A stretch of DNA of 64,000 nucleotides from Daucus carota subsp. sativus (GCF_001625215.2 NC_030385.2:32141598-32205597); one strand, 5' to 3'; counted from the stretch's first letter, positions 1 through 12,264 are shown. Program-made: numbers and translations. Notes: generated by a model from the letters alone, not told the origin.

Positions 1-722
1 AATAGCTAGTCCATTTCCCTGCATGTATTAACTGATGATGAACACCTTTAAAATCTCTTCGCCAATAATGTTCTAGCTGATCCATACATATCTGAAGCAC
101 TGAATGCAGTAAAGAATTAACCAACTAAATCAGAATAGTCCTATCATTTGACATGTCATCACTATGACCCTACATCCACAAACTTGTGATGCTCCTTAAA
201 AACACACCGACAGATCCTCCCAACCACTCCTAAATTAATATACTTCGTCATATTACAATGAAGCCATATTAAGGTTCTAACTTCTAAGAATAAGCATCTT
301 TACGTGTTTCGCAAACTAAGGGTTCTCTGAACAAGAGTAAGAGGTGCAAAGTCTAAAACCTTATGGAGTACAGGTCTCCTTAAAACAACACTTTTCAATT
401 TGTGTGTTTTTTTTCATCTGCATGCCATTTTAACTCTTAAAAAGTACAACCTTTGCCCTTTAAGTTGTTTAACTGAGCTACCAGTGTTGAATCAGTTGGC
501 AATGAGAAAGTACTTAGTTTAACATGATCGACAGATCAAGTCCTTGTGAGTGAAAAGAAGTATTTCAGAAAAGCACCTGATATATTTGTTCACAATTTGA
601 ACAGCTTAAATCTGATTGGAGAAACCAATTCAAGATCTTGCTTGCTAGAATCTTCAGATATTTAAATTGCCAAAATACTATCTGCTATTTACATTCTTTC
701 ATATTAAGCACATCAGAATAAT
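1..722. other. 3' flank of the DUF1442 gene
   Basis: AT-rich sequence with no convincing coding region. Because the DUF1442 gene runs on the minus strand, its 3'UTR should lie in the right part of this stretch. I see nothing else that I can name. Confidence 0.4.
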
Positions 723-1504
723 TTATGCCTTGATTATAGCTCTTCCATGAGATGACCTGACTCTGAACACATGCTCTTCACCTGTACACTTGTCAACTTT
801 AACTATCCAACGACTTCTCTTTCCCAAACCACCATTTTCACCACCAGAAGGCTCAACTTTTGCTGCTATTGTAGTCATCAACAGGCCATCTCCAATGGGC
901 AAAAACTGAGTCTTGGAGCCACTCCATTGCCAGGAATCCTTGCAGAATGCATTGTAACCTAAAACAGTGGTATTAGTCTTAGCCCTCGCGGCTGATATTT
1001 GCACGGCCTTAAATATCTCTTCACGGTTTTCAAGTTTGCAGTCTATGACTACAAGATCCGCGTTTCTGTATTCACTTGACAACAAAGTTTGAGGTTCCCC
1101 AACAACAAACTCAACGCGACTGGCATTCCATCCAAGTGTACTAATTGAAGTATGAAGTTCTTCTTCATCACGTACGATACAGATAACTCTTCCTCCAGTT
1201 TGATCAGCTGCAGCAACTAGTCCAAGCGCTGGTGAACCTGCTGCGGTGGCACAAGCAACCACCATCAGTTGTGCATTGTTTCCAGCTGATAGTGCTGAAA
1301 TGAACTCAGCTACATTCGGTTCTTTATCAGTATTTCCCTGCATAAAGAAAACATTAAAAATTGTTATTACAGATAGAAATAAGTAAAGGCTATTGACTGT
1401 GCCATTTGCTCAAGAAGAATGCAGGGGAAAAAATATGAAAAGCTTACCATTTTGATGGTTCTGAGATAAGCTTTAGTGGCATTTTCAGCAGACCAGCAAC
1501 CCAT
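723..1504 (-). CDS. DUF1442 family protein (2 exons)
   Basis: I read two coding exons, 1504-1448 and 1337-723, giving 223 residues. Exon 1 encodes MGCWSAENATKAYLRTIKM and ends at a GTAAGC donor; exon 2 follows a TGCAG acceptor and continues with GNTDKEPNVAEFISALSAG, in frame. The start was chosen because plant DUF1442 proteins open with a similar 'W-S-x-E-x-A-T-K-A-Y' block. Downstream the pattern (a central Val/Ala-rich Rossmann-like stretch, an acidic DLVVIDCKLE segment, a basic C-terminus) fits the family, which is distantly methyltransferase-like; biochemical function is not established. Length is close to the usual 200-240 residues. No signal peptide or membrane segment is visible. The intron is 110 bp. 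Confidence 0.85.
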
Positions 1505-2895
1505 CTTAATTAAATTATAAGCCTTGCGTGAATGGTTTTGTTCAGGTTTTTGGGCAACCTTAATTATAAAACAAGAGAGAGTGTTTTGCCTTGACATTCT
1601 GTCTATTGCACTTGCATATATATAGCAAATCTGAAATGGTTTATTACTGAGGGTGCCCACTCTGCAATAATAAAAATATGTAGCAAGCTGTGCATCTGTA
1701 GCCACACATTTCTCATTGTATCAGTACATGCAAAAAACCAGTCTTTTAAATAATTCGGGGTCAAAAACAGTTCTTAACTCTTAAGGTGCTTATTAAGCCA
1801 TTAATTAGAAGATTCTATAATTAGTGGTATAAATCTAGTGGAAGATTCTCTTCATCAAGTCGCATACTCGTATGTGTTACTTAATCTACAGTTCAAATTT
1901 TAGAAATGAAAATTACACTAAAATGCAGACTAACTAGAGGGGAAGGGTCTCATATCTGCCTCCCAATAGCAATACAGAGATCTGGATCTAACAAAATTGT
2001 TCCCTGGAGAGAACAAAATTGCAGTGTCTCTATTTTGGAGTTCAGACACAACGTGTACAGTATTATATTCTGTATGAATGTAGTCCAGAAGATGGCAAAG
2101 AGATGTAAGAAGGATATGTTGGCATAAACCAAGTGCAATGATCAAGGTGTTTGCATGGGGCAGCAGCGTGGGCAGCATGGGCGAAGCTTGCTAGTAATAT
2201 AAAGGACCACTACCACTGTGGCCCTACTGAGCAACTTCTAGTTAGTAATTTCGTTCGTGTGCTTGTAGAATTGACTATTGAGCTTTGAGTATAATGCAGT
2301 GTGGTGTCATTTTTTTTTATTATTATTAAATTACACCGAAAATAATTAAAAAATGAAATGGGAATTCACAAGTCATACCCGACAGGTCTTAAAAATGATG
2401 CAGATACAGTGCATCAGACTTTGAACTTCAATTCGTGTTGCCCGTCTTTATAAGGATTGTGGACAACCCAATGGCTTCTAGTTCCAGTGTGGCCCTCCAT
2501 TTCTAGTGCTATATACAAATTAATAAATAATAAGTTGAACGGGTTATTTCAAAAAAAAGAAAAAAAAAGTTGAACGACACTAGCTAGTAAAATATGGAGT
2601 ATCATTTTTAGCGAAAAATAACTGTTTTTGTTCTTATTCATTCTACACTCTTATATGTCAAATAACCAAATGCTACGCTTATTATAAATAAAAATAAAAT
2701 TATTTCAAATTATTCGTGGAATACATAATGATGAATTAATAATATATCAAAACTTAAATACACTATCTTCTCATGTTAGCCACAAATTGGGTAACATTAT
2801 TTTATCAAAATTATTAGCGAGATTGTATGGGTAGTATTTGAACTCAAAAGTCGAACCTGGGCCGGATTTTCATTTTCTTACATCCAGTGAATTAA
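1505..2895. other. Intergenic region between divergent genes
   Basis: This lies between the 5' end of the DUF1442 gene (-) and the EBP2 promoter (+), so both promoters are expected here. Short open frames around 1906-2178 overlap on both strands and look like chance. I see no transposon ends that I can support. Confidence 0.4.
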
Positions 2896-2896
2896 A

Positions 2897-2928
2897 GGCC
2901 CAATTCATCCCAGCCCAGACCAGCCCAT
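2897..2928 (+). promoter_or_regulatory. Cluster of site II (TGGGCY) elements upstream of EBP2
   Basis: Three copies of the GCCCA core (AGGCCCAA, CAGCCCAG, CAGCCCAT; reverse complements TGGGCC/TGGGCT) occur within about 30 bp, roughly 100 bp upstream of the likely transcription start of the EBP2 gene. Site II elements bound by TCP factors are known to drive ribosome-biogenesis genes in plants, which matches the role of the downstream gene. The sites are seen; the regulation is inferred. Confidence 0.55.
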
Positions 2929-3041
2929 TGATACCTAAACCTAAATCCGTTTAGAGTCCAGCTAGGTTATTTAGAATCCCAATTTAACTCCGACGTTGTT
3001 CTCTCTTACACCTACCGGAGCTCCTGTCTTCACATTCTGCG

Positions 3042-3844
3042 GTGAGTCTCACGTTCTAGTACCCCCTGTCCGTGTATCTGTGTGTATAGTTATGTTTGTT
3101 TGTAAGTGATTCCTGTTCTATATATATTTCAGCTGTGTAATTGATAAAAGATTTCATGTATGTGAATATAGCAGCAACATTCGCTGCTATAAAAAAATTG
3201 ATAATTGATAATTGATAATTTTTATTTAAATTAACTGATATAACAAACTACTAATTCATGCTTCATTTTGCTAATTTTGGCAATGATTTTAGAGGGTTAT
3301 TAGAGTGTTTGTAGATTATAGTGGACTATATTGATAAGTAGAGTTATGGAATGCAGTTTACACCCTTGTTTTGATAATTGGGTCAATTTGATTTTTAATA
3401 AACTGCCAGAGAAAGCGTAAATGAAAGCAAGATGTGAAACTTGAATGGTATTTGTATGCAACCAATGATCAATCATGTTTGTTAATAGCATGAAGTCATG
3501 CTCGTTAAGATTCGGTTTATGCTTTGGTGAGTAGGTTATGTTAGGGAACTCTTTCGGTGTTTGCAATAAGTACTTGAGTAGTGCTATGTTTAGTGGTCTG
3601 TATGTTTGTGCCCAATACTGCAGATTAAATTATATGAATTAGCCTTTGTCCAAAACCCTAGTGATTTAAGTGAGTTCCTTTTCTTTTTTGTCCAATGATT
3701 GTTGGTTTTTCTTTTAATGGATAAGTTATATCTCAGGTCAGTCCCTTGAAAATCTAAAATTCTTACTTCCTTTTTGTGGTGCAAAATGTCACCCTATTCT
3801 AAATTGATGTTGGTAAAGCTTTGTTTATTTGATCTTGATGATAG
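3042..3844 (+). other. Probable 5'UTR intron of EBP2
   Basis: A strong donor GTGAGT at 3042 follows a pyrimidine-rich leader, and a TGATAG acceptor ends three bases before the EBP2 start codon. The stretch between has no long open frame. A leader intron just before the ATG is common in plant translation and ribosome-biogenesis genes. Which acceptor is used is inferred. Confidence 0.55.
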
Positions 3845-3847
3845 TAA

Positions 3848-4726
3848 ATGGCGGTGCACCAAAAAAGACCTGCCGTGTTTGTTGCGGAAGCAAAGAGTAA
3901 GGCAGACACTGAAAACCTTGATACAGAGTCCTCAGAGTCTGAGTTAGAATTCGATGAGGATGATGAAGTAAGGCAAAGTGAACCTTCGGAAAATGCAATA
4001 TACAACAGGGATGGCTTGCTTGATAAACTGGGAGATATCAGCTGGCCTGAGAATGTTGATTGGATACACAAACTTTCTTTTGATGTGAATCAAGAGCAGG
4101 AGGTGGATGCAAATGATGACCTGACACGAGAACTTGTTTTCTATACTCAGGCATTGGAGGGTACAAAAGAGGCGTTTTTGAAATTTCAGTCCATGGGGCG
4201 CCCCTTTTTGACGCCTACTGACTATAATGGTGCCATGGTGAAAAATGATACTCACTTAGAAAAGGTTAAGGATCAGCTTCTGGCAGAAAAGAATAGGGTT
4301 GAGGAGGCTGAGGAGAGAAGGAAAGCAAGGGAAAGTGAGAAAATTGCCAAGGAAGCACAGGCACAAAAATTTAAAGAAAAGGCTAAGCAAGAAAAAGAGG
4401 AGAAAAAATCTGCTAAGAAATTGATAAAGGAGAGGCAAGAGAGTGGCATTAGCGAGCCAGAAGAAGATGGTGATATTGGTTTAGCAGATGAGGACGATAG
4501 TACATTTGATGAGAGTGATCATTCTGAAGGCAAGGCAAAAGAGATTACTGGTAAGGGGAAAAAAGAAGCAGATAAGAGGAGGAAGAACAGGGACTACAGA
4601 AACTCAAAGCATGGACTTGGAGTGAAGAAAGGCATAAGAAAGCAAAATAAGGCTGAAACCACAAATGATACAAGAAGAGGCTTCAAGAGCACTGGCTTCG
4701 CCAAGAATAAGAGAAGGAAGACATGA
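3848..4726 (+). CDS. EBP2: rRNA-processing protein EBP2 homolog
   Basis: A single-exon frame of 292 residues, close to the length of plant EBP2 proteins (about 290). The N-terminus is acidic (residues 20-50). The Ebp2 core follows (about 50-130: NRDGLLDKLGDISWPENVDW, then an alpha-rich block with FYTQALEGTKEAFLKFQSMG and PTDYNGAMVK). A long Lys/Glu coiled coil covers about 130-198, a second acidic patch 200-225, and a basic tail ends in KSTGFAKNKRRKT, a typical nucleolar signal. In yeast, Ebp2 is a nucleolar factor for 27S pre-rRNA maturation and 60S assembly; the same role is inferred here. The start is fixed by the family N-terminus and by the splice acceptor just upstream. Confidence 0.93.
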   Translation: MAVHQKRPAVFVAEAKSKADTENLDTESSESELEFDEDDEVRQSEPSENAIYNRDGLLDKLGDISWPENVDWIHKLSFDVNQEQEVDANDDLTRELVFYTQALEGTKEAFLKFQSMGRPFLTPTDYNGAMVKNDTHLEKVKDQLLAEKNRVEEAEERRKARESEKIAKEAQAQKFKEKAKQEKEEKKSAKKLIKERQESGISEPEEDGDIGLADEDDSTFDESDHSEGKAKEITGKGKKEADKRRKNRDYRNSKHGLGVKKGIRKQNKAETTNDTRRGFKSTGFAKNKRRKT

Positions 4727-5385
4727 TAAAAGCAGGGCTGATTCAAACTGCGCAAACTGCTGGAATTACTGTCATTCATATAACTAAGAATGATGTGGTG
4801 CAAAATAGGGTTATATTTACTTTCTTTCGTAGTGCATTCCCTTAACCTTAAATTTTGTTGCTAGAGTGTTTGGTTTTTTACCTGACTTTGTTGATTACTC
4901 CACTTGTTTGGATTATATAACTCTCTCGCTGATGCACTTGCAAGAAATGTATTCAGAAGTGTTTGGATATCGATAGGCGAAAATCAATTTTTCTCAGTAC
5001 ATCAGGGATAAGTATTAATTCTATTGTTTTTGTAATGTTCTAGATGTGATTATTTAGAACATTTAAGATCATGTTTCATCTTTGATGGTACATGTTTTTT
5101 AGAGATGATATTGTGTTAGTACCGGAGTTAAAGAGGGTGATTAATGTAAGATTAGAACAGTTGATTACAACATTAAAAACAAAGAAAAATACATTTAAGT
5201 CGTTAAAAAACTGAGTATATTTGAGCTAATTTTAGTGAGGAGGATAATGATTGGATTTCTCATTCAACGGTCCACCAGATTGCTTAATACTTTCTTTATT
5301 CACCTTAGCTCCTTATCAATTATCACCTGTACTCCTAAGAGACTACTGCAAAATTTCGATATCACAGTTCCCCCCCTCCACTGCT
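4727..5385. other. 3'UTR of EBP2 and promoter of the next gene
   Basis: The left half should contain the EBP2 3'UTR; the right half is the upstream region of the small gene at 5476. No coding or repeat structure was recognised. Confidence 0.4.
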
Positions 5386-5392
5386 TATAAAA
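5386..5392 (+). promoter_or_regulatory. TATA box of the DUF761-like gene
   Basis: TATAAAA preceded by a C-rich stretch and followed after about 90 bp by the start codon at 5476. The spacing leaves room for a leader of about 50-60 bases. This is one of the clearest core promoters in the window. Confidence 0.6.
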
Positions 5393-5475
5393 GGATTTGC
5401 TAGCATTAACCAACTCTAAGCCACTTTAAAGTTCTCCTCTTTTCCAAACTAAAATTCTACTGACTTGCCGCCAGG

Positions 5476-5847
5476 ATGCTCAACTCTATGTTGGAGCTGA
5501 TCAATTTAGTTGCTTCGAATTCATTTGTTGTCTTCTGTTTCTGCAATCTGATCATAATCATTTTACTCGTTGGCATCTCGAAAACAGCTTCAGACACTAA
5601 TGAGGACAGGACATCTCTTCCATCGAACGGATTGGTACGGGGTAGCAAGAAGTACATGACTGCTCACAGTAAGAAGAGTCATCCTTCTTTCAATGATAAG
5701 AATGAATTCAGAAGCTTCACAGAGCCATGCAGGGTAGAGAGGAAGCAAGAAGATGATGAACTAACGGAAAGAGTAGAAGCATTCATTGATAAGACTACTA
5801 AAGCTTGGAAGGCTGAGATGTTGCAGAAATCTATTATCACCCAATAA
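5476..5847 (+). CDS. Small DUF761-like membrane protein
   Basis: An intronless frame of 123 residues. Residues about 15-36 form a hydrophobic segment (FVVFCFCNLIIIILLVGIS), likely one membrane helix. The middle is polar and Ser/Lys-rich. The C-terminus carries the pattern ELTERVEAFIDKTTKAWKAE, which resembles the DUF761 signature (acidic lead, 'R-x-E-x-F-I', then a basic/aromatic helix) seen in plant 'cotton fiber expressed' small proteins, often combined with an N-terminal membrane segment. The function of this family is unknown. A TATA box about 90 bp upstream supports expression. The assignment rests on the short C-terminal motif only. Confidence 0.7.
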   Translation: MLNSMLELINLVASNSFVVFCFCNLIIIILLVGISKTASDTNEDRTSLPSNGLVRGSKKYMTAHSKKSHPSFNDKNEFRSFTEPCRVERKQEDDELTERVEAFIDKTTKAWKAEMLQKSIITQ

Positions 5848-6755
5848 ACACATTTACATGCCGATTATTTAAAAATAAGTCAATATTTTGTGAAAATCCG
5901 AAAATTTTAGCCACAATCTTGAAATTCTGTATTAGACAAGATCATCTTTCTGTAACTTCTAATTGCCGTATTGGAAACAAATTTTTATCCTGCTATCACA
6001 TTATTTTTTTACAGTATTGATAAGGCATTTTTTCTTTAATTAAATATTTTTCGTGAACATGAAATACGTCAACCAACCAATTTTGATTTAATACCTGCAA
6101 CCAACAAATAATTGACTTATTTAATTATTGGTTGCGGTTGTTGTACTTCAACGTATCCGTCTTTTTCATCCACCAATAAATTCACTTGCCACCAACTAGA
6201 AATGAGTTGACCCCAAAAAAATAATTCAGGCATGACAAATCCTGGATCATTATTTCATAATCTGCAGATTTAATTTATATACTAATTTGCATCCCACAGC
6301 TTTATATCCCTGGTACTGAGGTAATAGCTGTTCAAACAAACTTGCAGGTATAAGATAGTAAAACACTACACAAAAATGAACATCACAAGTACTGACAAAC
6401 TTCATTCAACTACGATCGTTCGTGATTTCAAACCACACAGCTATAAATATATAAAATTTTAACTTCCAACCATCCTGATATAAGCAAGTCAGGTAAAGCG
6501 AAAACAAAGTACTGATACACTTAAAGTTCTAAATCAACAACCGCAGACAGCAAATGATCACTAGAGCTAAAGGAGAATTTGCTTTCTGAAGTCCTAGCCT
6601 AAAAGATAAGTAGTAGATATTGTAAACCTAGATTTGCCTCGGACCGAAACTAGCCTGTTTGATATGGGGACTAAACGGGGTTGAGCCTAGAACTTTTAAG
6701 GTCTTCAAGGGCAAATCACTTGACCTGCCCAGAACTGCGAGACAGATTGCCTAGA
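5848..6755. other. Intergenic region, convergent 3' ends
   Basis: Between the ends of the DUF761-like gene (+) and the AT-hook gene (-). The 3'UTRs of both should lie here. No other feature was recognised. Confidence 0.4.
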
Positions 6756-9700
6756 TCAGCATGAAACCATGCACTTTGATGGACTGAGATTTTCTGATTC
6801 TCCAGGCTTAGATATGTTATTTTCAGCAGCAACCATAGTTTGGCCATCTCCAGGCATAGGCATGTTATTTTCGGCAGGTACAACAGTATGGCCTTCTCTG
6901 GGCAACGAAGTATTATTTTCCGCAGCTAAAATAGGCGGGCCATTAACAAAGTTACCTGCATTCCCATTGATTCCATGATATGAAGGAGGGGTGATGCTTC
7001 GGATTGGACCAGTATATATTGAATCAGTACTTCCTGCATAAGCATGATTAGGAGCAGGGATCGGAGAGATAGTTGGTGCAAACTCGGATCTCTGCTTTTT
7101 AGGCTTTGGCTCCTGCTGATAGCCAGGAATAAAGCTGCCAATCACAACCTAAAGCATATAAAGATTTTAGTCAGTAATGATACTCAGGAGTGTCTTTCCT
7201 ACGGTTTAAACTTTAAACTATTCAACATCTTTGTATTCCTCAAAACTTCACGGCTTCACTTGTAAAATTCATTCTTACAACCAAATAAACAAGAATCATG
7301 GCCTGAATGGATCCAATTTGAAAACATATACAAGGAGAATTATAAGCTAATTTATGTTATCAAGAAAAAAAATAAGATAAAATAATAATAGTAATCCTAC
7401 TTTTTCCATCTTATAATATGAGAAATGATCTAACCTGAACAGGACCAGCTGCTACTAACAAACCAGCAAGTCCGCCACCCATGACCCGTCCATCTGGGCC
7501 TGCCAATGAGACACTCATGCCACCACTTATGCTTTTTGCTCCCCCGCTATCAGTAGGCCTAAAGGATCCAGACAAAGATAGGATCTCAAAACGTCCCTGC
7601 AAAAAGCATATCAATCTCTGAAAAAGAATCTCCTGAAGTAACTGGTCCTTCACAGAATTTACTTTCAAAGTTCATCAGATTTATTTTGGTTTCATTTGAA
7701 TAGATGGCCTATAATATCTTTATCTTGGGAGTAATATAAAGGCATAACATAATCCAAAACCTTCCACAAATAAGTCCACCCAGTGTTACTTCTACCAAAA
7801 ACCTCCTATCACTATACTTTATAATAATTTTATGGCACTCATTCATAGTTCTACAACATGAAAGTCTGAATATTGCAATGGTGCACAAATTACTATTCTT
7901 TCGTTGAATTGAACTGCTAAAGTGAAACTTCAAATCATATGAAACCTTCAGATTTCTGTGCATAATAATTTTATGTCAAGTTTTCTCGCAGAGAAGTAGG
8001 TGCGGAAGACACAAAGAAATTGTTCTTTACTAAGTTGCCTCTGAAATATATTACTGGTGATGGAGGATATTGACCTAGTTACCCCACAATTTGTAGCAAT
8101 ATTTCTTAATATTGCTACAAATCTCAGTGTTGCAAACATTCCATGCAAATTATGTTGATAAAATAACAAGAATTACGTTCACACCTCGTAGGTCAAAGTT
8201 CCTCCAGATGAATTAGGCTGCCGAAGAGTAACATTGGAAACAGCACCATTTGCTGCAAGAATACATATAGCTCTAGAACCTTGCTGAGAAAATGACATGA
8301 TCTTCATTGAGACATCCTGCAAGCAATTACAAATAAAAAAAGTTAAATAAAAAAAATGTACTCCAAATTGTCCACCGCAAGGATGTAACTACTGTCATTC
8401 TCTTTCATCCAGCATTGTCACATCTGCAAACTGCTAACCTCATCAAGACCGCACTCTTTTCCACTAAGTAGTTTTTTAGTAAGTCAATATGACAATAAAT
8501 ATGCAAGACAGAAGAGGACAATAAAGGCCGTTTTTGCATGACTTAAATTCTACTGTCATAATTAATCCAGGTTTACAATTGTTTTAACAGATAGTTAAGA
8601 CTAATGCTATATGGAAATAATTGTGTGCTTATACTTTCATGATATTCTATTAAGGAGCATGAAACAGAGAAGTATGGAACAAAAAAATTCAAAACATCAC
8701 ATTTCTTTATTATAACATTATCCAAACTTATATTAATTATAAAGAATATTCGGATTCGTTTATTTAATATGTTCAAAACAGATGGGTGATAAACCTGCTC
8801 GGTGTTCAAAGGAGGATAGAAATTTCAATAAAGCATCATAATTTTCTCCCATTCCCCACAATACAAAGAAGTCGTGTCTTATTTAATGAGTACCATTAAT
8901 CACAATAATGAGTAGTTTGATTTTGAGATGATTCAACCGTCATTAACACCACATAATATACAAAACAGGGTACACAATATGATATACACACAGATATATA
9001 TCTCGTATAATAATGTAAAATACCTCGCCAGCATTAACAGTAATAATGTGTGGAGTAAAATTTGCCCCAGCAGTGTAGGCCTCCCTCTCACCTGCAAAAT
9101 AACCTTTTTAGTCAAAGCTTTGGTAACTCATGCATATTTACAGCTTACATAAATTGCATACAGATAAGCCAACAAGGTCCTAGGCTAGAGGCGAAGACTG
9201 AGGTCCTGCGAACGATAGGTCATGGGCTTAATTCTTTCCCTCCTCATTTGCACACTGCCCTTGAGGTCATTAGCATCAAAAATACCACCAAGGCATTCAT
9301 GGGGATTAAACTTTGATTACAAAAACAGTAAGTAAACCATGCAAAAGCAAATGTCTATATTTACTAGAGATCACACATACATACTTTCCCAGTAACAAGT
9401 ATAGATTTGATCCGTAGGTAAACTGTGACATCAAATATTGTGCATGTTCAAGTATATCTAGTTAAAACACTGAAGACAAACCTACTGCAGATTAACTATA
9501 CAAAGAGGAGGGATGAAACCTAGATATATTACTTCTATTTCTGAACAAACACTACCTATGAATATGTATGTTATGTATTTATCTTGTCAAACTTTACAAG
9601 AGTGATCAAGTCAAAACATGACATTATTTCAGAAAACGAGGGTTCTCTAATGTGGTATTAAGTTTATCTTAATATCACAGCAAACTTGCAAGCAGAACAA

Positions 9701-10616
9701 GAAGATTATGTTTAAGTATTGCATATTATGAAAACATTCGAGTATCTGTTTCAGATGTTATGAATCGACTAAAAAAATGATATACAGGTATGTATAGAAG
9801 AAAAGACTTAATATTTCTCTATATTAGCTATCAGATATCCTACGGGATTTCACATATCTAAGCTGGATCAGCCTTGCCATCATCATCTGTGTCCAGAAAA
9901 ATGAGTCACCCAACTCCTTTGGTCCTAGTCTGACCTTAACTTCATCCAATTATTAGGTAAAAGACAAACTTGCTCTGGTCAGGCATCACTTATATAAACA
10001 TGAAGGTACCCCAATTGTACTCTTTGCTTTTTGAAAGCATCTTGCCCAAGGTAAAAAAGGTAAGATGGAACAGCAAGATTCTCAAAATCTCCTGCAGTAA
10101 TAACTTTTTACAGCAATCCCAGATCAAATATTATTGCACCAGAATTATAGAATCTCACACAACATAACTGACTCCATAATTCTAGATTTAGTAACATCAT
10201 ATTCTCATTATGTCAAATGAAGCAACAATCAAAGAATTACCGACACATAATATACACACATATGACATATAAATGTATGTATTGAATTTACCTTGTGGAC
10301 TTCCATATTCCATTCTATGCTTCTTCATGTACAAGTCAATTGGCTTCTCCTTCTTAGCCTTCCACGTTGGATACTCTCCTCCAGTCAACGGAATTGAAGC
10401 TGAGATTGGCATCGGAGACAAAGCCAAAGCCCCATCCGGGCCATACTTTCTTGGCCTCCCCCTTTTCTTCTTCCCATCCGTACTCACCGGGGTTTCTCCT
10501 GCCACCGCCACTCCCTCAGGGGCCACAGCCGGAGCAGCCACCGGCGGTGAGACAGCCCCAAAATGAATTATATTTTCAGTTCTTGGAGCCATTTGAGAAT
10601 CCTCTTTTCCCTCCAT
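6756..10616 (-). CDS. AT-hook motif nuclear-localized (AHL) protein with PPC domain
   Basis: Five exons, 10616-10292, 9091-9024, 8316-8185, 7596-7435 and 7148-6756, give 359 residues with all phases consistent. Exon 1 holds an Ala/Pro-rich N-terminus and one AT-hook (KKKRGRPRKYGPDG, core RGRP at 52-55). The PPC/DUF296 domain spans about 119-238 across exons 2-5, with hallmarks FTPHIITVNAGE, SFSQQGSRAICILAANG, NVTLRQP and GRFEILSLSGSF. The tail is Pro/Asn-rich. AHL proteins bind AT-rich DNA in the nucleus and form homo- and hetero-trimers through the PPC domain, acting in chromatin-based repression. Only one AT-hook is present, so it fits the single-hook, clade B type; the usual second hook before PPC is replaced by a Lys-rich linker. 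The start at 10616 (MEGKED) was preferred over an in-frame ATG nine codons upstream. Confidence 0.93.
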
Positions 10617-11900
10617 TTCTCCAAAAATCAAACACAACCACAAGAGATAGACTTCAAATTCACACTTTCACTACCTACAAATCATAGAGTTCAAATCTCT
10701 CAATCACCATTCTTCAAGAAACACTAGAAAGATTCAATCTTTACACAAAACAGTCAAAAAAACATCAAGATTCACAAACAAAGTTAAAGAACAACAAACA
10801 AACATACAAACAGCCTTAGATTACAACAAGATCAAAATCTAACTACAAATACACACAACATATATGTATCTATATATTCTACAGTAAAAATATACTTACA
10901 GCAACAGTACTGTGTTGTAGCTTTGTCTGAGCTTCAATGGCGGGACTTGATTCATACAAAAATATATGAAATTATTTATATAATTTTCCCGATGATTTCA
11001 GAAAATTTGTTGAAGGAATTGAAATTAGGGTTTTGCAGGAAGAGCAGGAAAATGATATTTAATAAATTAGAATTGTGATTATAATATTCCATATGTAATT
11101 ATTAAATAATATTTATATTACAAAATTCGAAGTATTAATTTTGGTTAAGAAATGGTTTCAAGTCCGTCTTGGAAATTTAATAAAATAAAGAATTGGGAAT
11201 TTATATTTAATTTTAAAGGTGCATATTAGCATTATATTATTGAATGTATTAATTGTTAAAGCTGTAAAGTAATATCGTAGACCGCTTCCTTGTCTTTTCA
11301 ACTTTTCAGGTAAACCTAAACTTGAAAATATAATTTCATATGCCCTCTAATATGTGAATAATTACTATTATGCCATTTGAAGTTATCATATGCTTGATTT
11401 TGGATTATTGATTGATTAATTAATTTAGGCTAACCCTTTTACTAAGCAAAGTTGGTGAACTCATATATGCACTAGTTTACAATTTTGTCTCCTAATTTTT
11501 TAAGAAGCATGGTTACATCCCCGGATAACTGCAACTTCAATTCTAAGAAATGCGACAAGTATGGGGCCCGCATACACTTTCAATAACATGATGTCAATTA
11601 TCAAGAAATGTTCAATTTTAACTTTTTTTTTTTTTTAAAGGATGCTGGCCGGGCAGGTGCATGCGAGGAACGGCTTATATAACATACTGATTTTCGAGTG
11701 AAATAAGGCTAGGTCAATGTGTTAGAGTTTTGAAAGGACATGCAGTACTAGAGTTATGTTTTGTCGAATTTTGTGTTAGAAGAGTAATCTTTGGTCGAAT
11801 TTTGTGTTCAGGGAGTTGCTTTAAGTCTATAGTTTGTTTCTGGCTTTCTGCATTTGACTGGAACAGTCGAACTATAAGGTCTGAAAAAATAGATTCATCA
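10617..11900. other. 5'UTR/promoter of the AHL gene and intergenic sequence
   Basis: On the minus strand a good donor (TGTAAGTAT near 10899) and acceptor (TTTGTAG near 10846) suggest a small 5'UTR intron in the AHL leader. The rest is AT-rich and non-coding. A T-run lies near 11620-11640. Nothing else is supported. Confidence 0.4.
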
Positions 11901-12264
11901 GAGCAAGTCCAATGCTAGATGCTATATATCTATTGCTATTGTTATAATATAGCATCAAAAAGTGTTTTTTGGTGCTAAAATAAAACTTGCACTCCAATGC
12001 TAAGTTCTATAACTAGTTTCAAATTTAACCAACTCATTAACTTTTACCTAACTTCTATAAATTTTATTAAATATCTCAACCAATTTCTAGTTATTGATGA
12101 TGTGGCAACATAGATGGATCCATCCTTGGTTTCAAATATAGAACCAAGGATGCATCTATGCATGGATGCATCCAAATATAGCACCCCTTTGGAGTTGATT
12201 TTTTTTACTTTTGATGCTATAATATAGCAATAGAACCAAGTATAGCATTGCATTGGACTTGCTC
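11901..12264. mobile_element. Harbinger/Tourist-like MITE
   Basis: A 364-bp element with terminal inverted repeats beginning GAGCAAGTCCAATGC (left) and ending in the reverse complement (right, with a 5-bp insertion), flanked by the 3-bp duplication TCA on both sides. Short subterminal blocks (CTATAATATAGCA-like) recur inside in both orientations. The 3-bp target duplication and the GAGC..TCCAA ends are typical of PIF/Harbinger MITEs. It sits about 200 bp beyond the stop codon of the MAP65 gene and carries no coding sequence. Confidence 0.8.

Noticed and set aside
1906-2178. Overlapping small frames on both strands
   Set aside because: No start context, no family resemblance, overlapping each other; taken as chance.
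9160-9316. SINE-like or small coding sequence in an AHL intron
   Set aside because: GGCTAGAGGCG and GGTCATGGGCTTAATTC resemble pol III boxes only weakly, with no A-tail or target duplication.
10273-10687. Plus-strand frames over AHL exon 1
   Set aside because: Shadows of the GC-richer minus-strand exon.
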